Shown here: positions 37,851 through 48,556 of the stretch, piece after piece
Position numbering within the stretch: position 1 is the first letter of the stretch
Layout of the letters: every line of letters begins with the position of its first letter
Source: Tubulanus polymorphus
Lineage: Eukaryota > Nemertea > Palaeonemertea > Tubulaniformes > Tubulanidae
Assembly (NCBI RefSeq): GCF_964204645.1
Contig: NC_134031.1
Location: 16,367,307-16,427,306 of the forward strand
Length of the DNA: 60,000 nucleotides
Reading direction: 5' to 3'
The notes under the pieces: model-generated
The model's input: the letters and a program-made list of their open reading frames with translations, nothing else
What the model was told of the DNA's origin: nothing
Databases searched by the model: none
Position numbers and translations under genes: made by a program

Positions 37851-38129
37851 TATATCGATAACGTTATTTCTATGTCGTATCGAGGATTCTTTCCAGGGTC
37901 GTCCTGTGGGTCGAGGATTCTTTCCAGGGTCGTCCTGTGGGTCGTTGTTTAATTGCCGTTATCAATAATTACTTCATAATGACATATAAATATAATATAT
38001 CGATAACGTTATTTCTATGTCGTATCGAGGATTCTTTCTAGGGTCGTCCTGTGGGTCGAGGATTCTTTCCAGGGTCGTCCTGTGGGTCGTTGTTTAATTG
38101 CCGTTATCAATAATTACTTCATAATGACA
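37851..38129. repeat. 145-bp tandem duplication with nested 31-bp duplication
   Basis: CGATAACGTTATTTCTATGT at 37856 recurs at 38001 (period 145). Within each copy TCGAGGATTCTTTCCAGGG is doubled at 31 bp (37880-37941 and 38025-38086). The copies differ by about one base in the unit, so the duplication is very recent. Confidence 0.95.
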
Positions 38130-38161
38130 AGATTTCATTAAAAAAACCAGTGCCTCTTTGT

Positions 38162-38412
38162 CGGGGTGGCGACTAACCTGGAAATCAGAAAAAAAGTACG
38201 AGGATATTCTTTTCCTTAACGGAGTCAGGGAATTATGTAAAACAGCTAAAAATTCAGGGAAATTTATTGAGATTGTGTATAAAATCTAATAGTTTCTGTC
38301 TATATCTTGCGTATTTGACTGTGTTAATTGATTGGATTCTTAGCTGATCAAGTCAGGGAAAAACAACTAACATTTATTTCAGGGAAAAAGTGAAATAAAA
38401 GTGGCCACCCTG
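38162..38412. mobile_element. MITE, CAGGGTGGCCAC-type ends, copy 1
   Basis: The left CGGGGTGGCGAC and the right GTGGCCACCCTG are inverted. The interior is rich in TCAGGGAAA motifs. The same family is at 43014-43253, with an eroded copy at 51205-51495. CAGGG-type ends suggest the hAT superfamily; no clean 8-bp duplication is visible. Confidence 0.65.
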
Positions 38413-38799
38413 CCGTGTTACCCATTTGTATTATGAGGTAATTTTGTGGCTCTGTACCTTTGATTTGTCAAATTAAATGCCGGTTTGTCATCGCCGAAAT
38501 CCGTCGAGAGTCCTACGCCGTTAAATGTATTGACTAGTACGTGAATCGAGATAAATCGACCATCTATCATTAGACTCTACTTAGATCACACCGTCGAGAC
38601 AAATCTCGACGTCGAGCGACTCTCCGCGGGGTTTCAATTTGGTAAAAACGCTGTCAGTCTTTTACGGCGATAGTACCCCGGGGATTTCCGTTTACTGCCA
38701 CGAAACGAACAATGATCGTATCTTTTGAAAACCGTTTGTCGAAATGTAAGAGTCGAGATGATGCGTCGAGTTTTTCGGAGATGTCCGAGGGCTTTAATT

Positions 38800-39095
38800 C
38801 AGGGGCGGATCTAGGGGTCAGTCTGAGGGTCTTCTCAGAATTCTAGGGGCATACCTAAAAGAAAAGGGCACTGATAACACACCGAGCGCAGCGCGCGAGG
38901 CTAACACTGCTTCAGCGCAAAGCCCTTCCGGGGGTCTGAGGCCCCCACAGAAAATTTTTAGAATCCAGCACTGATTTGAAGCAATTTCCTGCATTTTGAG
39001 TCATGAAATTGTTTTGCGAGCAAAATGTTTTGAGGGCACTTAAAAATTTTGAGGGTCTTCCAGAAGACCTTTAAGACCCCCTAGATTCACGCCTG
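38800..39095. mobile_element. MITE, CAGGGGCGGATCTAG-type ends
   Basis: The left CAGGGGCGGATCTAGGGG pairs with the right CCCCCTAGATTCACGCCTG. About 296 bp, no ORF. Probably hAT-type. Its right end is about 50 bp from the exon 6 acceptor, so it may supply part of that intron's 3' end. Confidence 0.7.
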
Positions 39096-39146
39096 TAATT
39101 GTTTGTTTGACGATTTGATAACGTTATTTTTCATTGTTCGTTTCAG

Positions 39147-39280
39147 GCTCGGCTGCCGACGTGTCAACCCGACATGCACCCGGACGACATGCCCGAAGAC
39201 TCGAAGGAATGGGAGAAACTGCAGTGGCGAGCCGACTCGGTGATGGACGGCGATCTGATGATGTTCCTGCGAGCAGCGAG
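39147..39280 (+). CDS. RERE: RERE coding exon 6 (ELM2 domain)
   Basis: Residues 239-282 plus two bases of Arg-283. The acceptor is GTTCGTTTCAG|GCTCGG and the donor GCGAG|GTACGT. It begins ARLPTCQPDM, passes through an acidic, lineage-variable linker (DDMPEDSKEWE), and ends with the conserved ELM2 helix DLMMFLRAAR (family: DLLMYLRAAR). Confidence 0.96.
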
Positions 39281-41627
39281 GTACGTACATGTTCGAACGA
39301 AATCGATTTCGCGTCTTCGCACGCGACGCGTCTGACAGGTAGCTGTCGCTTCCGTCGTATCCGAAATCCAATTTCTCATTTCAACAATCTTCGAGACGTT
39401 CGTTCGAAATTGGACATAATTCGATAAGCAACCGATAATCCACGTAAATTGATAATTTCGCGCCGCGCGTGTGATAGATTCAATATTGGAACAGACGCAA
39501 TCGAGCAGACGCAATCATCAATTAATTCAATTGATTTTAAAGCGCAGAATTCTAGAGAAAAGTTTGATTGAGTTAGTTTAGTATCGGTGTCGGGAAAATG
39601 TTAACTGAACTAAACAAACTCGACTACCATTAGAGAGTAGTTTCTACCCTTCAAGCGCGGAACAACTCCCAAAAATATGATAATACTGTCGAAATCAGAA
39701 TGATTTTCAGTTAATTTTCAATTAAATTACTATTTTTGGTATCAAATTATTCTGATTTTTGGTAAAAAGTACATACTACAAATATCAGGTAGTCCAGTCT
39801 GATTACCGGTAGATTGAATATGAACCATTTTGAACGGGTATACATGTATTCAATGAAATCATAACCCACATGGTCAAACAAAGTTCAACTCTTTGAATGA
39901 AATTCACAACTCTAGAGTCGTGTATTTGAGCTATCGGTATTGTATTCGTAAACGGTATTTCGATTTTTCTAGTACCGCAGCGCCGCGTAATATTTGCCGT
40001 TTGCAACCCTTCGAAAATACCTCAGTGCTCGGCGCACGGTTTACATCGGTGGCATTATCGAAAACCACTCCGCCATCTTTTAATAATCCGACCATCAATT
40101 AATGTTTGAACATCGCCACGCAGTCGGCCTGCGTGTACGTAGATAACTGTATTGTTCGCAGTAATACCGTTTCTGCCGACGACTACGGGGGGGGGGGGTT
40201 TATCATGTTTTCCATATTAATAGAGAGGCTCGAACTGACGAGATCTGCGGCTAATCTGGCTCCGCGCTAACCTTGTCAATGCTAATTCTCACACTTTCAA
40301 TCAAGTATTAACGAACGTCGGCGAGCCGCGGCTGTAGATACGCGGAATCATGTTACCAGATTCTCTCCCCTCTCTCTCTCCCCCCTCTCTCCCCTCTCCT
40401 CTCTCTCCTCTCTCTCTTTCTTTTTACCCCGACTAAGAAACGAGCGTGTTCTGCGCGATGAAATGTTGATCGTGATGAATCGGTCGTCTTATAAAAACAT
40501 TTTGAAATTTGAAATCGATTCAATTTCACGCCAGTGCCAGTACTACAAAGGCTGGAGCTTCCACTGAGATCGTTCGTAGGGGATTCTGACTCGTGACTGG
40601 ATGAACCCGTGCCTTAAACCAAACAAAAAATGTCAAGTCCACTGAAATTGCAGCCATTTAATAGTAATTTAACTTTAATAATTACATAAATTATCAGAAT
40701 AAAATTAGTTATCCTTGACATGTTCATCAAGGATTCTGACTGGTGACTGGATGAACCCATGCCTTAAATTCAACATAAAACTAAACAAAAAGTGTTAAGT
40801 CCACTGAATTTGGAGCCAGTTATTAAAACATTCATTAATCACACGAGTTACCAGAATGAAATTAGTTATCGTCGACATGTTATCGTTCATCAGGGACTCG
40901 GACTGGTGACTGGACGAACCCGCGCAAACTCTTAGCAAACAAACGCGGTTTTCTGATCGGAATAACTTTGCACGCTCCGATTACTGCTCTTTTTGTCGGC
41001 GCGTTCTGTCGCTGTTTAAAGAAACAAATGGTTTTCTGGCATGATCGTCGTCTCAATGAAGATAAACGCCAGGATTAGGTATCATCGCCGCAAACGTGAT
41101 GCGTTAAATAGATTGGTGTCGTATTTTTTCTCCCCGCGCTCTCTCTCCCGGTGACTCATTCGAGATTGACGTCGAGTTTTCGCAGCAACATTTCCAGATA
41201 TCCTTTGTTAAACGCGGGACGACAAATCTAGTCGCCTTAATGGACGTTCTTAACCCTCAGTTTTCCGTCGCAAATGTTTACATTAATGATTTGAGTTCTA
41301 AGGCGGAGAGTGGCCCTGTAAAAAGCCAACCCATTTGATATTTATAAGACGTAAATTTCCAAGTCTTTGTTTACAAACTGAATTGGAAATGTTAACTTGA
41401 AATTATCTTTGTATTTAGGGTACTATCATGTATGCGCAGTCGCTGAATGCGCTGCATTATTTATGTCCTATTGAAATATAGCATTGCTCATAGACTACCT
41501 GTGACAAGCCCCACATAAAACAAACATTTATTAAGTGTCAACACAAAGTTAGCAAATAATAAGCTGTCGTCGTCGTTGAAATTAAATGAATTAATTCAAA
41601 TATTATTACATCATATGCGTTTTGTAG
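39281..41627 (+). other. RERE: RERE intron 6
   Basis: 2.3 kb. Contains a poly-G run (about 40188-40198), a pyrimidine-rich tract (40365-40426) and an imperfect tandem repeat (40581-40925). No coding found. Confidence 0.9.
40581..40925. repeat. Imperfect 150-160-bp tandem repeat, 2.2 copies
   Basis: GGATTCTGACTCGTGACTGG recurs at 40731 and, diverged, near 40893. Shared parts include GATGAACCC...GCCTTAAA, AAGTCCACTGAA and AATTAGTTATC. Confidence 0.85.
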
Positions 41628-41727
41628 GAGCATGGCGGCGTACGCGGGTATGTGCAATGGCGGATCGACCGAAGAGGGCTTCATAGCCGCGTCCTTAGAC
41701 GAGACGACAGTCAACGCTTTAAACACC
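41628..41727 (+). CDS. RERE: RERE coding exon 7 (ELM2 domain)
   Basis: Completes Arg-283 and codes residues 284-316. The acceptor is TTTTGTAG|GAGCAT and the donor [31 protein letters not shown] is the family hallmark ([21 protein letters not shown]), followed by the ELM2-terminal helix [10 protein letters not shown]. It is separated from exon 8 by the shortest intron (207 bp). Confidence 0.97.
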
Positions 41728-41934
41728 GTACGTATCCGATATATGTATCGAGAAAATCTTTTTTCTCTTAATCACGAATTAATCTACACTTGACAACGAG
41801 TCGGAGAAGGTCGCAGAATGACGTTCAGAATGACGTCTTCGACGTCGATGCGTAAACTACAATAACCCGCGCGAACCTGCGATTCGCGCGGGTTGGTAAC
41901 ACGACGCTTATATGTTGTTATGTATATTTTATAG
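41728..41934 (+). other. RERE: RERE intron 7 (shortest, 207 bp)
   Basis: Has GT-AG borders and a perfect stem-loop at 41864-41894. Confidence 0.95.
41864..41894. promoter_or_regulatory. Perfect 12-bp GC-rich stem-loop before SANT exon
   Basis: AACCCGCGCGAA, a 7-nt loop, then TTCGCGCGGGTT. It ends 40 nt upstream of the exon 8 boundary, where a branch point would usually be near. The structure is seen; an effect on splicing is inference. Confidence 0.5.
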
Positions 41935-42033
41935 CTCCACGGCAGTAATTATGACACCGGTAAAGCTTTGCAAGCGCTCGTCAAGTGTCCGGTTCCTGTC
42001 AGTATCGAAAAGAAATGGACCGAAGAAGAAACC
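41935..42033 (+). CDS. RERE: RERE coding exon 8 (ELM2/SANT junction)
   Basis: Residues 317-349, 99 nt with phase 0 at both ends. The acceptor is TATTTTATAG|CTCCAC and the donor [31 protein letters not shown] ends ELM2, and [10 protein letters not shown] starts SANT with its first conserved tryptophan. Because both ends are phase 0, the exon could be skipped without a frameshift, which would break both domains. Confidence 0.97.
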
Positions 42034-43013
42034 GTAAGTACCCCTAAAAACGGCGGCGGTAATGACATCCAAGAATGCTGACGGCATCATCATTGAATTA
42101 CTGTACTCGCAAATGATACCGATTAGAATTTAGATACTGCTTTTATGAGAGATGTTGCATCTCGCGGGACCTTGAATTCTATACTCGTAGGAACTCTTAG
42201 ACTTGTAGCGAGTGCAATTGGGTCTCCTAGATTTAAAAACTGTCTTGGGTAGATAAGACTTTTAGGGAAGAGTTGTACTCTTGTGGAAAATGACAGAACC
42301 AGAAATGAATGAATTTCGAGTATTTTCCAGTTGTTTGATTATTGTATCAATTTCTCGTTTCATCGTCTTCCCGAGTTCGGCCTAAATCCATGATATTCTC
42401 TATTCAATGCATTCCTTGCATTTTCGCCGTCTTTGATTTTCGGACCTCGCATATTCAGCATATCCCGTTCTTCCGTGCGGATTAGCGGCCGTGCTTTCGT
42501 TCCGATGGAAATGTCGCGTTTGCGCGTGTTTTCATGCGTTATCACACCTATCCCCGCGCGTATCTTTAATCTCCTCGGTGTAAAATCTCTTCATTAGAAT
42601 CCATCTCTTTGTTCAATGGTGTGTTTATAATGCACATAAAGCCTTCGGGCGGCGCGTCCGCGTCGACTATCTCGAGTATTGCGATGTGTTCGCCTGCGCT
42701 ATGAGATCCCCTCCGGGCCAATTTGTCTCGTGTTATTTCCTTTAACTCCGTGTTCGGGAAGCTTTATTGCGACTCATTTCCTGCGCGATGAAAACCGCGC
42801 GTCGTCGCTCCGGCGCCGAGCGTTCTGCGTCGGATAATAGATGGCGCTGCGTGGTGCGTGCTCATCGGGGATGTCGACCGAACAGATCTGACCTGTTAAT
42901 AATGTATTAACCTGGATGGTTGTGACAGAATTGCGGTGAAAATTCGGCTAATTTATTAACAGATCGAAATCTCACAGCCAGATTTCATTGCACGGCATTT
43001 GTTATCCAAGATC

Positions 43014-43253
43014 TGAGTGGACACTTACCTGGAAATCAGGGGAAGGTCAGGAAACTATGTAGAAAAGCCAAAAACCAAGGAAAAGTCGAGGAAATTTCTT
43101 GAGATTGCTAGATCACGTGTAAAATCAAATAGTTTCCGCCTCTGTTCTACATATTTTGACTGTGTTGGATTCTTAGCGGATCAAGTCGGGAAAACAACGT
43201 GCATGTCAGGGAATAGTCAGCGAAAAGCAAGTCGAATGAAAGTGACGACCCTG
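43014..43253. mobile_element. MITE, CAGGGTGGCCAC-type, copy 2
   Basis: Shares ACCTGGAAATCAG, TTTCTTGAGATTG, TTTGACTGTGTTGGATTCTT and GATCAAGTC with 38162-38412, in the same order. A 127-codon frame over it is chance. Confidence 0.65.
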
Positions 43254-46200
43254 ATGATGCTTTATAGTATGATCATCGAAATAGAACGCTTGATCGTAGT
43301 AATAAAAGGCTACGTATATTGCATCATCTCTCCGCGATTCAGTTGCGTTTTACTAAAAAATGTTACATCAAACCTTGATACAACGAACTATATTTTGTAA
43401 ATATAACCGCACCAAAATTAGCATAAAAAGGGCTCTTACGTATGCATTGTCCCAGGTGGTATTTTTTTTCCGCTATGAACCCAGCCGGTTTAAAAGAAAC
43501 AAATTTTTGATATTTTTATATTGATTTTTAGTCCTATATAATATGTACTGTTGCAGACGACAGATTGTTGCAAGTGTTATTTGTTATTTTGTTCCGTCAT
43601 TGATTTTCTTAACTGCGCCCTTATATCATAAAAATTAAAAAATAGGAGGCGCGGCTGTGTATGCGTAATACTTTGTCCTGCTAGAGAGTTTACGAAGGCT
43701 TACTTTGAGTAGGTTGAGAAAAAATCATTTGTATACGGCAGCAGTGTCTTTCTCTCTGGTATTTAAACAAACTTCTCATCCAGCGTGTTTTATCAATTGA
43801 AACGAGGGCCATCGACAAACTGTTTTACTTATGCAACGAATACACTTCGACAAATGGTTGCTCGACGACGAGAGCCATTCGAAAATACTTGCGCAGAAAT
43901 TCATTGCGCTTGAAACGATGCTTCACCCGTTGTAAACGCGGCCATTCTAAACGGGATTCTTGTCAATTGATGTCGCACTCAAGAATTGCCGAGTTTGACA
44001 GCTTATGCAAATGCGCTGTCGTTTCCTCGATTCGCCGGGTTCGTCTGTGAGTGTTTCGAAGACTCTACACTGACCCTCGGTGCTTGTTTTTCGTGTAGGA
44101 AATCTATTCAGGCAAACGCGTTATTATCAAGTTTGAATAGCAGTCCTTAGCAAAACTAAGACTTAATATTATTATTCTGAATATATTGATAATATATATT
44201 TGAATATCTTTGAGTCCATAACTTTAGAAAATAGTGTCTGATATAGGTGGGATGTAATGGGCATCACCAGAGGTGATCGGGGAGCAGACAGCTCCTAATT
44301 ATTTTTTAAATTTCTTAAATATTTTGCCTTCAAAGTTCCAGATAACAAGTTTCGATTTCTAAAAATAAGTCTATTCAAGAAAATTCAAGCAATTTCTAGG
44401 ATTCAGAAATGCTCAGCGGATATGGTACGAAGTATGGAATAATAGCACCACTTGTATCAATTCTGACCAGTCTAAAGAATCCTAAGTGAAGTCCCTGTTC
44501 TCACCACTGGAGAGACAATTTCCGCTTATACGTGTTACCCTTAAATCCCCTTTGTTCGCAGACAATAGATCGGGTATCGGATCGCGTTTCAGAAAAAGTA
44601 AGCCAGAAATTTCCTGAGCAGATGTATTTTAATCGAAGTACACGTCATGTGTCACGTCAGGTCGGTTAAGGCGAGAGACCGGCTACCGCTGTTTGTGTCG
44701 GTTGAAGTAGCGGATTTTTCGCCACTCTGATTCATTATTCATTCCTAAGTCGGGCACTTATTCGTCGAGAACGGCCGCAGAAACCTTTCTCTATTCGAGC
44801 GTAATTTGCCGTGAACTTCGCGTTTGTAAGCTTGTGTTTAACTAATCATAGTTCGAATTGCCATCCGACTGCAGCTTTCTCCGCCCGGGGCTATCGGCCG
44901 TCGACGAACAACTGTCCCCTGTTCAAAGCTTCGGGCGAACTTCATGAATATTTAGTTCCGGACGTTTTCACTCCAATGGCGGCTATTCACCTCCGATCGC
45001 AAGTTCGCCGCTGAAATTCTTTCCATAATCTGCTAAATCTACGTTCAATAAAACTGTAAACAATCTGATAAAGTACTGTACTATTTATGCATTGTTAAAA
45101 TTGAATGTTTAGTCTTTTCTGCTTTTAGTGCAGTTCTGGTATAAAACGCTCTAAAGTGTTTATCTAATTATTCTGATGACAATTACACCGTGTTACTCAT
45201 AATAGAACTCTCCGAGAGTCTCCCAAGTTTCCCCGGAAGTTCATTCAGCAATTTCTCTTTATTTTAGGATCCGCCTCCCTGAATTCTGCACAAAAAAAAA
45301 TATCAAATTCTAAAAAAATAAAAATTTTTTCTGTTTATTCGTGTTTTCATCACAATTTTTCATTAAAAAAGAAATTTTTTTTTTGTTATTTTCAATCTGA
45401 TAACTTGGAAAAGTTATGTTCGTCTTAATTTTCGATCTCGTGATTTGCCAAAAAATGTTTACTTCTCCCATCATTTGTAACAATTTCATCACAATTTTTG
45501 CCCCTTTAAGCAGCCTTCGGGGTCATCCATGTATTACATACGCATTTGGAGGGGGAGTGGTCAGTGCATTTGTATACTGAAATGCTAAATGTACATGTAC
45601 ATGAAAAAATGGCCGATTTTGCATACAGGGTGAAGGGGGTTGAAAATTCCAATTTTATCGAACGTAATAGATGAATGCTCCCATAGCGAAGACAGATTTC
45701 TAGGTTGTTCATTTCACGTGTAGACGATGATTACGTTAATTTAAACGAGCGTGTAATCGGGCGGTAATCCGGTTTAATTTGCTCTCATGCTTTACAGCGA
45801 CTGACTGTCGGTCGTGTAACAGATCAGTACTCTGAGTATTTAATCCGATTTGGCTTTTCTTCGATGATCTCGCGTATATGACTCACGCGCGTTTGCTCGA
45901 CTGTGGCCTAATCGGATTTTCGTCCGGCCCGATCCCCTTAATAACCGATAGCTGCGTATAATATACAACAACAAAAAAATAGATTGACTTATAGTCAGAA
46001 GACACGAATCGATTTTCAGTCAAACGATACTTTGATCGATTCTTCTTCAAAGTTATCTCGTTATATTGTGGTGTAGATTTAGCAAGTGTTGAAATACCGA
46101 AAGCCCAGGGGCGAATCCAAGCTATATTCCATTGTGGAATTCCACTCCAGAACATAGTCAGAAAAATGTGAATTACATATTTTCTAGAAGTACCTTACCT

Positions 46201-46378
46201 GACTGGTCAAGAATGATATGAGGAAATACCTTAAAATACAAGGAAAAAGTCATTTTTGAAATTTTTAGGAATATACAGGGATGAAAATCTTCCGACCATA
46301 GACGAATTTCCGACCTTTTCTAACATTTTCTTTATTCCTGAGAACAGTGTAAATCACCTCAATCGCGGGCGTCACATC

Positions 46379-46405
46379 GGAGCACTCCGTAGTTAGGAGT
46401 GCTCC
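46379..46405. repeat. Perfect 10-bp hairpin
   Basis: GGAGCACTCC, GTAGTTA loop, GGAGTGCTCC. No function assigned. Confidence 0.7.
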
Positions 46406-47246
46406 TTAAGACGGTTTTTGGCAGTTGTTAGCACAACTGTTGAGTCGGAGAAACCAATATGGCGTCTCATTCAAAAAGCCGCTCTAATTCAGGCCCAAAC
46501 TATTAACATTTTGACCAAAAGGAAGTAAGTTTTTTGGCTAAAAGTTACTGATTTTTGTTCCCCAAAAAAATTCTTTTTTTTGAAAATATTTTCCGACTTT
46601 TTCAATATGGGCTGTTTTCGACCCTGAATATTGTCAAATTCTCCAGCTGGATCCGCCCCTGAGAGCCGTGTGTTTGGGGACGGACGCTCGTAATGATGCG
46701 ATTGCATTTCGAATTATTAGGTCTTGTTTTGGTCGTCGGGAATCAATGTTTCGCGGGCGCGGCTAATCTGGCGAATGATTGATGGCCGACGTTTTCTGGC
46801 GAACCCGAATCGGATCTCGCGCGCGCCGAGCAAAACGCTAACTAGGGAAATTGGATAATGGTTTAGATGTGCTTCGTTCGGCCCGGTAATGATGTATGTT
46901 AAAGGATCCGTTGAAATGAACATTGATGAAACGTATCTGATGACATTTAAGAAATGACCTACTGTTCGAGTCGATTGTGAATGCTGACACTATTCGGACA
47001 GCATCTATCAGTCCTAATGTTCAATGCGTCTTGCGTTTCTCACTTAGTTGCGCGTTGATACCTTTGTTGGAGTTTTCACATTTCTCGAAAAAGCTGCTGT
47101 TGTCGGCCATCGGCATGAACACTCCCATTATACATAATCTAGTGACGAATTCACATACTACCGGGGGTTTTTTGTGTTTGTTTGAGATAAATCGTTTGTT
47201 ACCCATGTAATATGTATCTAATTACACCACTGGTTAATCGGGTATA

Positions 47247-47611
47247 AGCTGCGTTCACACTAGGATTTCAGTACGGTTCTAAGCGTTCACACTAAGAAAT
47301 TATTCGAGGCCTATTCGCGGCTTATTCAGTTCCGTACTGAAATACGCGGCTTATTAAGCGCGGAATGTGATTCGGCGCCCAAAACCTGATTTTTTCTGTA
47401 TTTTCTGTAATGTGAACGTAGATTTGGTGCTTAGCTAGCCGTGTATTTACATCGTCGTAGTACAAAACACTTGGCACTAATTACACTCCCCTCTATTGGC
47501 ACACCGGGTGACTACTATACCGGGCTTACTAAGTGCCGAATCGTCAACTCGTAGTGTGAACGTAACTGGCTACGGTACTTCGTAAGCGCTGAATCTAGTG
47601 TGAACGCGGCT
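47247..47611. mobile_element. MITE with GCGTTCACACTAG terminal inverted repeats
   Basis: The left AGCTGCGTTCACACTAGGAT pairs with the right ATCTAGTGTGAACGCGGCT. Internal subterminal GTGTGAACGT/GCGTTCACAC repeats are typical of such elements. About 365 bp, no ORF. Confidence 0.8.
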
Positions 47612-48095
47612 ATATTTTACCTCAGTGAGTTAGGGCTGCTAGTGGCGAAAGGTCATCTGGTTTATCCATCACGTTTCAGCAGCATTCCACTCGTGCGGAA
47701 AGCGCGCTGTTTCAACATACTTGTATCGCATTACTCGTTCGATTGTCAATTTATGAAAGGCTCTAAGATGATCGAGAGATCGTATGAAAATATCCACATT
47801 TATTTGATACCCATTCAATCGGTTGTTGAGTCGTAGAGTTGATCGGTGTATAAATGAAAATGTTTTTAAGCGTTCAGTTTTTGTAAGGGTCTCAGTTTTT
47901 GTAAGGGTCTCGTGCATTCGCTTTTATTAAACAGCTGATATCAGTGAACAGCTTCCACTTTAGACAATACCAACAGCAGACGACAGGTGCACCTTCACTC
48001 GATGCATTAACGTTTTATTGTACATATTGAAAAAACCTGCAAAATTTTCATTCGCAATGGAGAAGATGATTATTGTTCTGCGTTATGTTTTGTAG

Positions 48096-48176
48096 AAGCG
48101 ATTCGTCAAGGGTTTACGACAGTATGGCAAGAATTTCTTCAAAATTCACAAAGAGCTTTTATCGCATAAACAAACC
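48096..48176 (+). CDS. RERE: RERE coding exon 9 (SANT domain)
   Basis: Residues 350-376, 81 nt, phase 0 at both ends. The acceptor is GTTTTGTAG|AAGCGA and the donor [31 protein letters not shown] matches RERE SANT ([20 protein letters not shown]) and separates it from MTA. The third SANT helix (family: ELITFYYYWKKT) must be in an exon past 60000, since I find no such coding in 48177-60000. Confidence 0.97.
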
Positions 48177-48270
48177 GTAAGTAGAATACTGTATATATCG
48201 TAATCTGTTGTATCCTGAAATGTGTTGATCGTTCTTCGGGCTTCTCGTCATCGAGCCAGGGGGATCTATC

Positions 48271-48556
48271 TATTTAATGTTGCATTTGCGCTACATATAT
48301 ATTTACAACTTCACAAATTTTGTTCAAATTAAGAACAGACCAAGTTTTCATTTTTGTGAAAAGTCCGTCTTCGCTTCGGAATGGAAACGTTGCTGTCATT
48401 GCTGTTAATCACAGCATCGCGTTTAGCTGGACCGGTGATAACTAACGCGTAGCATTGATTTGGTCCATTCTAGCTACGAGCAATCATCTCAAGAGTGATT
48501 CTAGTAAGAGGCTAAGTTAGAATGGACTTATTAAAAGCGCAAATGCAGCTTAAATA
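48271..48556. mobile_element. MITE with TATTTAA...GCATTTGCGC ends
   Basis: The left TATTTAATGTTGCATTTGCG pairs with the right GCGCAAATGCAGCTTAAATA. 286 bp, starting about 95 bp after exon 9. The block around 3665-3920 shares AATGGACC/GGTCCATTCTA-like parts but no clear ends. Confidence 0.75.

Larger units (their letters stand above)
36664..39146 (+). other. RERE: RERE intron 5
   Basis: 2.5 kb. Contains a 145-bp tandem duplication (37851-38129), a CAGGGTGGCCAC-type MITE (38162-38412) directly after it, and a CAGGGGCGGATCTAG-type MITE (38800-39095) ending about 50 bp before exon 6. Confidence 0.9.
42034..48095 (+). other. RERE: RERE intron 8
   Basis: 6.1 kb. Contains the second CAGGGTGGCCAC-type MITE (43014-43253), a hairpin (46379-46405) in a repeat-like block, a MITE with GCGTTCACACTAG ends (47247-47611) and a short 18-bp doublet (about 47873-47910). 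No exon found. Confidence 0.9.

Noticed and set aside
43017-43400. 127-codon + strand frame in intron 8
   Set aside because: Its first two thirds are a MITE that also occurs at 38162-38412 without an open frame.
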